Source of the DNA: Allolobophora icterica
Taxonomy: Eukaryota; Annelida; Clitellata; Crassiclitellata; Lumbricidae
Length of the DNA stretch: 64,000 bases
NCBI GenBank assembly: GCA_963556255.1
Contig: OY744616.1
Coordinates: forward strand, 28,396,408-28,460,407
Reading direction: 5' to 3'
The position numbers and the translations under genes are program-made. The notes under the pieces are model-generated. The model was not told the origin of the DNA. It did not search any database and saw only the letters and a list, made by a program, of their open reading frames with translations. Positions 1-11,261 of the stretch are shown piece by piece (the first letter of the stretch is position 1; each line of letters begins with the position of its first letter).

Positions 1-610
1 CAAATAGACCACTCTCGGCACTCACCACAGCCTTACCATTTTGCAGTTATTGAACTGAAATTACCATTCTCCTAAGCTTTACCATTTTGCAATTATTGAA
101 CTGAAATTACCATTTCCTCAGCTTCACGATTTTGCAGATGTTGAACTGTAATTACCATTTTATTCAGCTTTACCATTTTGCAGTCATTGAACTGAAATTC
201 CCATTTTCCACAGCTCCCCCATATTTCAGTTATTGGATTGAGAAACTCTAAGCTCAGAAGTTGCTCGCACAGAGAGAAACAGATGTTCTATTACTTACAA
301 AATGCAGAAGTATATCGGTGATACAATTTCTAGACATTATCGTAAGTTAGGATGGAATGTAGAAGTTGTTAAACACGTTCAGATATCTATACTGTGTTCA
401 AAATTATGCTGATCCTGACTCTTTATTTTACTTTAAAATGTACAATAGGCCTAGGCAAAGTAAGGCTATGTCAAGTTTTGATTTCTGAGTGTTGCCCATG
501 TTTTGTAGAAGTTTTAAGGGTCGCGTATCTCGAATTATTTGTTTTAAACTGAATTCTTAAAAGTAAGCGCGTGGTGTAACAAATGCCTAAATATGGATAA
601 GTTTACTAAC

Positions 611-733
611 CCTGGCAAAGGCGACGGTCGTCTGCCAAAGTGTATCCGGAATTGCATCCACAAGTGTAGCTGCCGATCGTATTATTGCATAAGTCTGAAC
701 ATCCAGATATTCCTTTCGCACACTCGTCAGTAT
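611..733 (-). pseudogene. EGF exon of the decayed copy (matches exon 7 of the intact gene)
   Basis: A 123-bp phase 1-1 exon, acceptor CTTACAG and donor GTTAGT. It reads DTDECAKGISGC, then [17 protein letters not shown] and ends RRLCQG, with all six EGF cysteines. It differs by only a few residues from the exon at 17740-17862, and the flanking introns also match. Confidence 0.85.
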
Positions 734-1073
734 CTGTAAGCGCAGCCTCTTGTATGGTAAGTTTTTAAAGTTTGTCTTACAAATGTTTCAAATGCTTTAG
801 CATTAAAGACTATTAGGCCCCTACATTACAAAAGTTGCGTTCTTGTCAACTTTATGACTAGTGATTGCAAATAAACAAATATTGACTGATTTATTGATAT
901 TATCGACCAACGCCAGCGTGGTGTTAATTTTGATTTAATTTGTTATGCAAAATCTGGTTCTAGTTTGCAGTTCAGTTGTTAGAAATGTCAGTTATGAATC
1001 TTTAGAAACTAGAAATACCGGTATAAGAACCAAGATATTGCTTATTCTTCCGAACGTTCAACAAGCTTCTTAC

Positions 1074-1196
1074 CGTAACATGCTCGTCCGTTTGATGCCA
1101 ACTCGTAGCCTGCGTTGCAACTACAAGTGTAACTGAGAACAGTGTCAGTACAGATATGATCACATCCTGATATTCCTTCTGTGCATTCGTTGATTT
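1074..1196 (-). pseudogene. EGF exon of the decayed copy (matches exon 4 or 3)
   Basis: A 123-bp phase 1-1 exon with acceptor TTTTACAG and donor GTAAGA. It reads [15 protein letters not shown], then [21 protein letters not shown] in two pieces, with six cysteines. The flanking intron is closest to that of exon 4 of the intact gene (19797-19919). The preceding module exon ends in A, so the first residue is Lys instead of the usual Asp of a calcium-binding EGF. Confidence 0.82.
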
Positions 1197-2121
1197 CTGT
1201 AAAATTTAATTAAATAATCATCATGTAGGGCCTATTGAACTAATTTTCTAGGTTTGCATATCTATTGCGCTCGTCTCTCGACAACGGAGTAGCACAGATT
1301 TTTGGGCTCATTTGTGATCAAATCAAAATTTCACCCGACTTGATCTAGCAGCGAAACGCCTTTAGGACTTACGGAATCTGAGATACCTCTGAAAATATTT
1401 TAAATTTTTTTAGAAAAACTATGGCTATTTCCGTAAAATGCGAGTGACTAATATACGTGGTTGAAATTTAAGACAATCTGGGAGGCATTTGTTGAGCTGA
1501 GCTGGATCAAATCTACTTATACTTGATATTGCTCGTGTGCAGCTCGCCTATACACGAAATGCTTAACAAATTACTGTGCCTCGCTGTGATAACAAATTAT
1601 AATCTGTTTATTTCTATGTCCTCTGTCTACATATGTCTGCTTTTCTTTTTCTCTCTTTCTGGTCACGACTTCAGATTAGAGTAGCTGTGTCAATGTTGCG
1701 GCGTCAAGCTGTTCTATCCTGAACCTTCTTTCATGTTCTATGAAGGCCGATATTCAGAGCTACTAGATGCTGTTATTCGACTCTAATCGTATATAGTTTT
1801 TGGTCGACAGCGTGGTTTTCCAATATTTCGCATCAGTTGACTCTATTCATATTGTACTATTAATATGATAGTAGGCCTAACTATTAATTTAAAAGACTTT
1901 CTGCCGTTGTGACACCATTACAGGCGGAGTGGTCAGATCCTTCTACACGACATTAACCGTTTAGTCCTTCGACGACCACGCTAGTTTTCCAATTTTGTCA
2001 TCGATTGACTCTATTCGTAATGTAGTAGGCCTATTAACGGTCAGAATGAAATGATTGTGATGATCATTAATTTAAAAGACTAATTATCGTTGTGATAAAA
2101 CTCTAGGGAGTAACATCTTAC

Positions 2122-2210
2122 TATTACAGGCGGGGTATGGACTCCAACCTATCTGGCATCTGGTTAATGTCACTGATTCAGTCATACTTTCCGTGGCATA
2201 AGTACAATAA
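2122..2210 (-). pseudogene. N-terminal module exon of the decayed copy
   Basis: An 89-bp exon, phase 2 in and phase 1 out, donor GTAAGA. It reads YCTYATESMTES followed by TRCQIGWSPYPACN. It is homologous to 23546-23634, and its reading frame is still open. Confidence 0.75.
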
Positions 2211-2467
2211 CTGTGAAATAAAAAAAATTCTTGTTCTGCATTGAACTCTCTAAAACATAGCCTACAAGTCTTCTGTTTGAAGTGCTGGTTTGTTATAAAG
2301 AGCGTAGAAATATCGATTAATTTTAGTTTCTGAAATATATGTGGAATCAACAAACATTAGTATGGAATTTTTCAGAATCTAAACGTTTGTTTGTGTCGCT
2401 TGTCAATACCTAAAAATTATTCATTAGAGCGAAACATTGCTATCGAAATCCAGAACTAAGATTACAG

Positions 2468-2468
<1 letters not shown>

Positions 2469-2502
<34 letters not shown>
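2469..2502. repeat. (TA)n microsatellite
   Basis: About 17 uninterrupted TA units, within an intron of the decayed copy. Confidence 0.95.
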
Positions 2503-2506
<4 letters not shown>

Positions 2507-2780
2507 TAAATTGCAAGTAGGTCTGTAATCGTAATCTCATATTACAAATTTCTAAGCGGAATTTATTAGTTAAGCATAGGCTCCTGAGCCACGTCAGAAT
2601 ATTTGATTAGAAGATATGACGGGTGATAGCAGCGCTGGACAACCATGTGAGTAGTAATAGAGAATTGGCGAAGTTCGTGTGAGAAGTTGCTGGATCAATT
2701 AGAAAACTACAGAGAATTGTTACAAGAGGATGGAAAATAGTACGGGCTATTACCTTTTGAGGAATTAGTTAAGGCGGTCA

Positions 2781-2781
2781 A

Positions 2782-2844
<63 letters not shown>

Positions 2845-2903
2845 CGCGTGCGCGTGCGCGTGCGCGTGCGCGTGCGCGTGCGCGTGCGCGTGTGCGTGTG
2901 CGT

Positions 2904-2937
<34 letters not shown>
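2781..2937. repeat. Compound (TA)n-(TG)n-(CGTG)n-(TG)n microsatellite
   Basis: Alternating purine/pyrimidine run of about 157 bp. TA units pass into TG, then GCGTGC units, then TG again. The open frames across it (CVCV, THTH) are artefacts. Alternating CG/TG tracts of this kind can adopt Z-DNA. Confidence 0.95.
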
Positions 2938-3776
2938 CACTAGGCTAACCTACATTCGTCTTCTGGTAGCTTCCGTACTCTTAGTATTATCATCAGGGCT
3001 TTTGAACCGAATAAGTTTGAACTATTGGAACCAATTAATTTATTAGGCCTACATAGATTAACCCCAGCGTATATTAAAAGTTCTTAATTATTTTCATAAA
3101 TGCACTCGTAATCGCAAATGGATATTGCGCCACCGGAAGTCCAGGTCTCAGAACAAGAAACCACGATCGAACACTTTTGGCTGGAATCATAAACTAGTAA
3201 CTTTTTGCCAGCTGTTTCGTCTCACCACAGAACACTGTGAGACTCTTAAATTCTTAATACTATCGGCGATTGTCACCGTCTCTTGTACCTGCTATCGACC
3301 TTCCTCTTCTTGTCTATCCAAGGTGTAATCCTTTGAATTTCTTCGTTAAACTTGCATCTGGATATGTCTTTGAATCTTTTTACATTTTCTGTTTTGTGAA
3401 TATGTGGTCAGTTCATTCATATCGTTCTGCGAGGTCTTTCCTGGAGTTATGACCTGTTTGCGGCGTGTTTGCATCTCCACTTACCAAATTTCTGCTGAAA
3501 TTACCATTTTCCTAAGCTTCACAATTTTGAAGTTATTGGCCACGAATAGTGCATTCTATAGTCTCGCTACTAGTGTTCAAACAAGGAAAGTCCTAGGCTC
3601 TCAGACCTTCTTAGTTGCTTGTCCGAAAGCTACGGAATTTGCTTTCCAGTTCTGTTCGCTCTTTCATTTTCTTGACGTCATTCTGGTCTAAGCTCAAAAT
3701 CAGCTGCTTCAACCTATTTATTCAGCCCCAACCCACCATAGCCTGTCTTACGATTGCTCTATTGCCAACGAAAGGA

Positions 3777-3798
3777 AGTGTCGCTTCGAAGCGACACT
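3777..3798. repeat. Perfect 22-bp palindrome
   Basis: AGTGTCGCTT / CGAAGCGACACT reads the same on both strands. The matching place in copy B (about 24148-24170) is only partly palindromic. Confidence 0.85.
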
Positions 3799-3911
3799 AT
3801 GGATTGATCTTTTCTGCCTTTTGGTAACGACACCACCACGGTAATCGGGTTACCGTTGAAACAATTTTCATACGTCTATATCTTAAGATTACCAAGGACC
3901 ATTAAACTAAA

Positions 3912-3950
3912 ATTTCTTCAAAGACATAAATTTGATGTCTTTGAAGAAAT
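3912..3950. repeat. Perfect 16-bp inverted repeat with a 7-nt loop
   Basis: Arms 3912-3927 (ATTTCTTCAAAGACAT) and 3935-3950 are exact reverse complements. Copy B has only the right-arm-like sequence near 24280, so the left arm looks like an inverted duplication special to copy A. Confidence 0.85.
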
Positions 3951-4955
3951 GTCAGTTTCTACGAGAAACAAGAAAGGCACCACAGAAGTTTATGTTAGCA
4001 CATTTTTTCTTTGTTTATTTTCAATCTCCAACAGCATTCACCACGATTGAAGAATTCATTCATTATATCTATAGTGTTTACACCCATTACGTATGTAGAA
4101 GTGTCATAAGAATTATTACGACCATGGGTATTTGCGCGATGTCATGCAATTAGCAACTGACACAATGCGGCGTGTGACGAAAATTGTTTGGTTTTGCTTA
4201 CTATTCTGTGCTGCAAAATCGATTTCTGCCAAACCTGGGCTGGCAGTTTTGTCGACTATTCTGCCTGCACACTTGCCTAGTACCCATCTGATATGTCACA
4301 TAGGTTTCTGTATGACTGTAAACACACATACGTCAAATTATATTTAATTCGTACTTCATTCCTTTTATAAGTATTGGTATTAACGTAAATGTCAAACTGG
4401 TATTTACAACACATCATAACATGCTATAACAACTTCATGCATACGTAGCAGATTTAGCTAACGATAAACGGTTATCGCAATAACTCGGGAGATGGTATAC
4501 ACGTCGTGATCCACAATAAATGTCTCTCTGTCCTGGCGTTTGAAAGTCAGGCACGTTAACATCATTGATATAGCGCTTTCATAACGGGAAAAGCAAAAAG
4601 TATTTTACAAAGCGAAATAGCTCATTATTGCTGCTAGCATAAATTCCTGGGCCTATATATGAAAAATGTACGCATTTCTGTCCTGTTTGCCTTGACACGT
4701 CAAAATCGAAATTCATCAGGATTATTTCAATTCAATTTAAATCGGATCGGATCTAGTCTAGTTCAATCCGATCCAATCTAATTTAGTATTTTCTGTGCTG
4801 CCGCTACCGTAGTGCAGAAACATTGATCGAATGAACCAAGGGAAACCATAGTAAATTTATCATTTGGCGGAGAATCCCGGACAAATCCTATTATTGGTCA
4901 GATAAAACCAGAAGTTATGCTACGACGGGTACAAATGTGAAACGTATGAGCTCAC

Positions 4956-5028
4956 CTTTGTGCTGTCGCTTGCTTATCGAAAACTAAAACCCACAAAGCC
5001 AAAACAAAGTACGTGCATGTGATGCCGT
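4956..5028 (-). pseudogene. Broken signal-peptide exon of the decayed copy
   Basis: Homologous to 26459-26532 but 73 bp instead of 74. The start codon position (5026-5028) reads ACG. A one-base loss in the run coding for the hydrophobic core shifts the frame, which then meets a TAG. The donor GTGAGC is preserved. An in-frame ATG at 5038-5040 does not help, because it meets the same stop. Confidence 0.85.
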
Positions 5029-5225
5029 AGTTCTCAACATGCCAGACTACTGCTTTCATTTTGAAATGCGACCCTGCGTTCGTAACAACTATTAGCAGAA
5101 CTGACTTTACACCAAAGTACTCCTGCAGATATAGCCAAATGCCTACATCGGTGAGCTATCAAAGAGGATTGGCCAACTTTTTGTATGCTGATGTGGGCAC
5201 ACTATGCAATATTTTGGCTTCGTAA

Positions 5226-5962
5226 TCTCTATAAATAAAGCCAGCTTTCTGTGTGTCTGTCTGTGTGTCTGTCTGTCTGTCTGTCTGTTTGACCGGGCTT
5301 AACTTCGTCAATTTTGCACCTTTTCACTCCAAACCTTCACTAATGTGTCGGCCTCGGTTTCGGACACCCAGTGTAGGGGTTTCGCGTCCCCCGTTTTCAC
5401 CGCTACCATGGTGAAAAACGGCCAAAACATCGCCCCAAGCGATAGGAAAATTATCGTGCCTCCAATGACATTAGGCTTACTGCATTGGATGCAGTGCCTG
5501 CAGTGACATTAGGAGTGGTGGTGGGCGGGGTGGTGGGCGGTGGGTAGTGGGGGTGGTGGGGGTGGGGGTGGGGTGGGTGGTGGTGGGGGCTCGTGGGGGT
5601 GGGGGTGGGGGTGGGGGGTCGTGGTGGGGGTCGTGGTGGGGGTCGTGGGTGGGGAGCCGTGGGAGGTGGGGTGGTGGGTGGGGGTGGTGGGTAGGGGGTG
5701 GTGGGGTGGGGGGTGGGGGGTGGGGGGTGGTGGGTGGTGGGGGTGGTGGGTGGTGGGTGGGTGGTCGTGGTGGGGGTCGTGGGTGGGGAGCCGGGGGGGT
5801 TGTGGGTGGGGGTGGTGGGTGGGGGGTGGTGGGTGGGGGTGGGTATGGGTGGTTGGGCTGGGGTGGTGGGGGTCGTGGGGTGGGGGTGGTGGGGGGTGGT
5901 GGTAGGTGGGGGTGCAGGGATTGAAACTTATAACTCCGAGCAACGCCGGGTAAACCAGCTAG
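5226..5962 (+). mobile_element. Helitron-like non-autonomous element
   Basis: The insertion starts with TC after an A, ends with CTAG before a T, and has an imperfect hairpin (CCGAGCAACGCCGGG) about 8 nt before the CTAG. These are the hallmarks of Helitron termini (TC...CTRR, insertion between A and T, 3' hairpin). The corresponding place in copy B (about 26690-26730) lacks it. The interior holds a TGTC run and a long G-rich repeat. No protein is encoded. Confidence 0.7.
5510..5920. repeat. G-rich (GGGTG/GGTG)n block
   Basis: About 410 bp of almost only G and T on the plus strand, with many runs of three to six G. Open frames across it (poly-Gly, Pro/His) are compositional artefacts. It could form G-quadruplexes. 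It lies inside the Helitron-like element. Confidence 0.9.
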
Positions 5963-6085
5963 TTTGTATATAAATCACGCGAGGTGGGAGGCATTTGCCT
6001 GTCATGTATCATACGGGTAACTCCCTTTTGGAGGTCTTGTTGTGAGTTACGCAATGAATGTGTATGCTTCAGTTGACATTGATAG

Positions 6086-8201
6086 ATTACATTAACCCTA
6101 GGCAATATTTCAATCAAGAGTGAAGCACATATTCTTGAAAAGTACTGGTATAGAAAATGCTTTTACGTAAAACGGAACAAACGTGCCTCAATAATTTTAA
6201 GATTCGGCTAAAGAACATGCATTTGTTCAGGCTTTAATGCACTCGAATTAAACTCACCTTGGGTGAACTCTAGAAATGAAACTTACATAGCACTAAAATA
6301 CTGTAGTTATGCCATACATGCATTTTGTATGTATAAACATAAGGCACGCGGGCATATATAACTTATATAATGTAGGCAGGTAGTTAGGTATGTATGTAAG
6401 TATGCACATGCAGGAAGTCACGTATGTATACAGATAGATAGATAGATAGATAGATAGGTAGGTAGGTAAGTAGGTAGGTAGGTAGGTAGGTAAGTCGGTA
6501 GGTAGGTAAGCAGGCAAGTAGGTATGTGTCCAGTGAAGTTCTTTGCAAAGCTGCAATTCGTTCTTGGTTTACAATCAATGAGAGCTACCTCTTACCTCTT
6601 TAGATGCATAATTCTTATCAAATGGAGTTAACTGATTGAAATTACAAATACAGTACGGTACTTGAATTCAAGTAAACATGAAGTTTCCAGAAGAAATGTA
6701 GTAACGTCAGCAAGCCAGTTAGACCTCCCTACGGGAGCATAAGATTTGCAATTAAGAAAAGAAGTAGCCTTTGTTCAGTGCGCCACACGGCATGAAAACG
6801 ATAACAGAAGCAGTTAACATAATTATATAAACAAAATAAAAGAGAAAATATTATAGTAAATTAGCATACACATCTAAGTGTAACTAAAATTATATCGGTA
6901 TACACTAAACCACGTTTGAACGCTTTGGATGTAACAATAGGTAGGTTATATTCCCTGTAGTTTCATATCGCAGGCAGTCACGGTCACTGATTTCGATCCT
7001 CTACATATATGGCAACTAACAGACATTGCTCAACCTCTTATTAATCGAAGCACGACTAGTCGTGCATGCAGATATGTCATGGTAAAATATTTTAAAATAC
7101 GGAAGTGTACACAGGGCAGGTTGAAAAGACTAGAGTGGTATATAGGCCTATTGGGAATTCCCTAAAGTATAAAAAATGAGGTAATGTACAGGTAATTCGT
7201 CACTTCAAATGATGTAACAAAATTATGTATATACGAGTGTATGTGCATGTACGCATTATTGCAGGCTTACTTTGGTAGAAGAAAGTGGTTGTCTAAAATT
7301 TACAGCTTAGCACACGGGTAATAATGATATTTATCTATTTAGTATATAATTATCAGCCATTGTTTTTATTACTATTCTGTAAAAATAATAATGATAATGA
7401 TAATCATGATATAAATTATGCCAGTTAAATGTTCGAAATAGTCTAGTGCCGAATGTGTGCGGTAGGCTGGTTTTTATTATGGATATGCTCAAGTCTTCCT
7501 CATGCTGAGACTGGCTATGTTGGAGAGGGAATCGGATCAAGGGTGAATGCATATAATGCTTTGGGCCTATAATTCGTCTTTGGAATAAAGCTCGCGCATT
7601 GGCCTACAACCTGCGATGATTTGGATCGCAGAGAGTGAGGTTGACCTCTATTTCAAACCAGGGTTCTATCAAATCTAGCGACTAAGCCTTGATTTGTAGC
7701 ACCTGTCAGCCAGTCTCTCCTTGACCTGTGTGGCTGACAGCATGTCTGTCTGACTGCCTATCACTCTGTTCGTCTGACTGACGGTCTCTACCTACCTATT
7801 GAAGAACAGTTAGACTACACTCATGTCTTACTGTCTGCTTGTCTGTCGGTGCCGACTGTCTACCTATCCTACCTACATACGCAAAGTTAGGTAAAAACAG
7901 CAACACTCGGAGAAGGACAATTAGAAATAGACCCTGATGGTTGGATAGTGATGGGCATTCTTCATTGTGGGTGAAAGGTGGTGGTACGGTGTCCCGGTCC
8001 AAAGGCGAGGTGTACAAGTATCTCTTTTTATCTTCCGAAAATTATGCCTGTAGAAATGTTTTACATTTTATCATACAGATCTATCAACCTTTTTAAACAT
8101 CATATTTATTTATTTCGTTCGTATTCACTCTATGATGCTCAATCATCAATTTATTTACATTTACAAATTAACCAGTTCTTACGACACTCATATGATGCAT
8201 A
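6086..8201. other. Intergenic stretch, no gene seen
   Basis: Holds a (GATA)n/(GGTA)n microsatellite at about 6430-6525 and a 10-bp inverted repeat CTGTCAGCCA (7703-7712 with 7731-7740). The other open frames are short and unlike any protein I recognise. It lies downstream of the intact EGF gene's 3' end and upstream of the decayed copy's 5' end. Confidence 0.6.
6430..6525. repeat. (GATA)n and (GGTA)n microsatellite
   Basis: GATA units followed by degenerate GGTA/AGTA units. Confidence 0.9.
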
Positions 8202-8456
8202 GGGGAGGATGGGGCAAAAAGGGTCAAGGGGCAAAACTGGAATTGATGTCTTTGGGCGAATCTACTTGTAAAGGTGTCATAGATGTCGCCTTGGTTGAGA
8301 ATGAATCTGTTGGCTCTTGGAGTGATATGTCTTCCGCGAGGTAGTCATGAGTTGCGTCGGTGCACATTATTCGAAGGAAACCAATAATTTTAAATATCAA
8401 AATGATTAAGATCATCACGGAAAAATTTAATATTTCACTGTTTTCCCGTCCTCCCC
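8202..8456. mobile_element. Small TIR element (MITE) with TA target duplication
   Basis: Ends GGGGAGGATGGGGCAAAA and, inverted, GGGGAGGACGGGAAAA. TA dinucleotides at 8200-8201 and 8457-8458 flank it. The size (255 bp) and TA duplication fit a Tc1/mariner-type MITE. No coding capacity is seen. Confidence 0.6.
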
Positions 8457-9734
8457 TACATGAATATATGCCTGCATGTAGGATATGAGAATGTGTGCGT
8501 AGGCCTATATAGGCCTACATTCATGTGTTTATGTATAGGCTTGTGTATCAAGACCTTTATCGTAGCACCCCTTCAGTGTCTCACAAAAGCTGTGCACGCA
8601 TGACTAGATCTATCTGATCTAAACTGAGTTTCAGGTCGTCAGTAGTCATCCGTCTGTAGTGAAGTCATAGCGTGCTTCATTACCAGACTGTGTGCATAAC
8701 AGTATTCCCTACACGCTTATTCTCCTGTTGGCAGGAATAAGGTCTATGCTAACAGTAAAGTACTGTATCATTCATTAGTCAGTTGAACCATTTACTCTGA
8801 ATAAAAACACCATTGTAGAACTCAGTGTAATCAGTGTATCACTATTGTCACAGCTTAAATATACGGTTTACTCACTTCTCTTACTGACTTCCGTTCAAAG
8901 GCAGTAAGAGTAACGTCTGCTATTCCGATAAAAACATCCAGACGAGATCATTTTAATTATTTAGATCCTATAGAAATTTTCTTCATCGAGTTGATAATTA
9001 TTGACGCCTCAGTGCTCTCAACTAGAATGCGCTTGTCATGCCTAAACATCAGCGAGTGAGAACAGAGTATCGGGTACATAGTATGTCCTCAATTCGTTGT
9101 TAAGCCGTGTATCCCGCTAGGAAACTATATGGCTTTTGAGCTTCATTAGAAAATCATTCACAGGATGCTCTCTCTTAGCGTAAAATCTTGAAAATAATGT
9201 TTATACAATAACCTTGCCCTAATGTAAAAGTAGGCCTACTCATTCTTTTATAAAAACTGAAATTGTAGCGCAAGTACAATCGCTGTAGCAAAAGTTTGAT
9301 ATTCAATGGTTAGGTTAATCTAGTCGACTACAAAAACGTGTTTTATTCGCTTAGGCCTTTTATTATGTTCTATATTGAACTAAAGGTTCTGATAGGCTGC
9401 TTCGCTCTTAAGACTTCTTAATTTTTCTTTACTTTTCATTTCCTTTCTATATCTGGTTCGCTTCTGGTTATGCAGCGTATATTGATTTATTGTCTAGATA
9501 TTTACTTTTCGCGATTGCTAATCTATGCTGATTTAAACAATTACCGTGTATGTGAGAGACTCGTGTAGCATCAACCCAGAAGCTAAAATAAACCACTTTT
9601 ATTAATTAAGGAATTCATTGTCACAACTTTCAGTAGTCCGTACATATCTATTTATTGATTTTCTACATAACGAAAATAACAATTGTATACAATTTATAAG
9701 GCTAATAAAGACTGCAAAAACAAGCTATTGCAGC
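8457..9734. other. Intergenic stretch, nothing recognised
   Basis: AT-rich unique sequence with no convincing exon, RNA gene or repeat beyond scattered TAGGCCTA motifs. Confidence 0.5.
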
Positions 9735-10045
9735 TAATAATAATAATAAAATAATAATAAAGTAATAATAATAATAATAATAAAATAATAATAATAAAAT
9801 AATAATAATGAAATAAAAATAATAAAATGATAAAATAATAAAATAATAAAAAAAAATAAAAAAAATAAAAAATAAAAACAATAAAAGAAATAATAAATAT
9901 AAAAATAATAAAAATGATAAAAATAATAACATTGTCGAGTGATTCGGACATAGTTTCTTAGCCCGAGGGAACAGAACTATCTCGGGTGCAAATTTAAAAG
10001 AAATAATAATAAAAATACAAATAATAATAAATTTAATAACGCACC
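9735..10045. repeat. (AAT)n-rich low-complexity block
   Basis: Imperfect AAT/AAAT/AAAAT units, broken at about 9930-9998 by unique sequence. Minus-strand frames (LLLL, FFIF) are artefacts. Confidence 0.9.
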
Positions 10046-10082
10046 TTCTCAATCTCTAAGAACCTGAGGGTCACACCTCGGA

Positions 10083-10628
10083 CGGGAAAAAAATAAAGAT
10101 AAAGGTAAAGGTTAAGGTAAAGGTAAGGTAATGTAAGGTAAGGGCAAGGTAAGGGCAAGGTAATGGTAAGGTAATGGTAAGGTAAGGGTAAGGTAAGGGT
10201 AAGGTAAGGGTAAGGTAAAGGTTAGGTAAAGGTAAGGTAAAGGTTAGGTAAAGGTAAGGTAAGGTAAGGTAAGGTAAGGTAAGGTAAGGTAAGGTAAGGT
10301 AAGGTAAGGTAAGGTAAGGTAAGGTAAAGGTAAAGGTAAAGGTAAAGGTAAAGGAAACGGTAACGGTAACGGTAACGGTAACGGTAACGGCAAAGGTAAC
10401 GGTAACGGTAACGGTAAAGGTAACGGTAACGGTAACGGTAAAGGTAACGGTAAAGGTAACGGTAAAGGTAACGGTAAAGGTAACGGTAACGGTAAAGGTA
10501 AAGTTAAAGGAGACGGTAACGGTAAAGGTAAAGGTAAAGGTAAAGGTAAAGGTAAAGGTAAAGGTAAAGGTAACGGTAACGGTAACGGTAACGGTAACGG
10601 TAACGGTAAAGGTAAAGGTAAAGGTACA
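10083..10628. repeat. GGTAA-based array (pentamer and hexamer)
   Basis: Begins with GGTAAGG(N) units, passes into pure GGTAA pentamers (about 10255-10325) and then into interleaved GGTAAA and GGTAAC hexamers. A small outlier of GGTAAA lies at 10765-10806. The long minus-strand TVTVTF frame is an artefact. It is not the animal telomere repeat TTAGGG. Confidence 0.93.
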
Positions 10629-11091
10629 GAAAATAATAAAAATAATAAAAATAATAATAAAAATAAAAATAATAATAATAATGACGACCATGAGCTCCAA
10701 GCTTAATTAATTTATCAGTATCTTAAATTTAAAAAAAAAATATTAATAAAATAAAAATAAAATAAAGGTAAAGGTAAAGGTGAAGGTAAAGGCATAGGTA
10801 AAGGCATGCAAATATACAAAGAATCAATGTAGTTTATGCCATGCATACGGATGTTCCAGTTCGCTTCAAGAAGCAGTATTAATATGAATAAACGAAATAA
10901 TGTTAGCGTTGATTTCTATAATGCATGCCACACACGAGTCATTCATTATTAGATGCTATGATACATGAATACCATCCCAGTTAGCCTGCAGAATAACTGT
11001 ATTGTCACGCTCGTTAGTTTACTACATTAAAAGTTTCCATTATTGTTATTAGGATTATAGGCCTGCATCTTGCAAATTGTTGCAAACTATT

Positions 11092-11261
11092 TTATGTGCG
11101 ACTTGAATCGCTGATGGCTTCTCCTTGCACCGATATGTCGATCGAATTTGAGGGTTGCCTGCTGATGGATTCGTAAACACTCTTCATTTCGGTTGCTGCA
11201 ACCAGATCCTGGTAGAAAGATTCGCTTGAAGCGTTTCCAATTTTTGAATCTTTTTTCTCTT
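11092..11261 (-). CDS. Exon 15: terminal tail exon with paired tyrosine motifs and stop
   Basis: The acceptor is GTCACAG (phase 1) and the stop TAA is at 11092-11094. Residues 514-569 include SFYQDL (Y530) and, nine residues after the L, SVYESI (Y543). The end is rich in Ser and Asp. Both motifs match S-x-Y-x-x-L/I, and the pair matches the wider ITAM spacing. I saw no AATAAA within about 400 bp downstream. Confidence 0.75.

Larger units (their letters stand above)
1..5028 (-). pseudogene. Decayed paralogue of the EGF receptor gene (5' part)
   Basis: Four exons are homologous to the 5' part of the intact gene at 11092-26532 and occur in the same order on the minus strand: signal peptide (4956-5028), N-terminal module (2122-2210) and two EGF exons (1074-1196, 611-733). 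The EGF exons and their splice sites look intact. The signal-peptide exon does not: its ATG is ACG and one base is missing, so the frame runs into a stop. Counterparts of several copy-B EGF exons are absent between 733 and 1074. The rest would lie left of the window. It could still be expressed from another first exon, which I cannot exclude. Confidence 0.75.
1..6085. repeat. Segmental duplication, copy A (left, decayed)
   Basis: This stretch aligns in order, by eye, with 17298-26850: intron sequence 1-600, EGF exons, the 3540-4350 block (matches about 23905-25205), 4380-4960 (matches 25240-26460) and 5090-5210 plus 5965-6085 (matches 26570-26850). Copy A is shorter because it lacks several EGF exons and several insertions of copy B. 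Copy A has its own insertion at 5226-5962. The left end lies outside the window. Confidence 0.8.

Noticed and set aside
5509..5973. Pro/His and Gly/Trp-rich frames
   Set aside because: Compositional artefact of the G-rich block inside a Helitron-like element.
7331..8017. Minus-strand ORFs of 73 residues
   Set aside because: No splice context, no family likeness, and length within chance for this AT-rich DNA.
10083..10628. Interstitial telomere repeat
   Set aside because: The unit is GGTAA/GGTAAC, not TTAGGG or a known variant.
10071..10700. 209-residue TVTVTF frame
   Set aside because: Pure by-product of the GGTAA/GGTAAC array.
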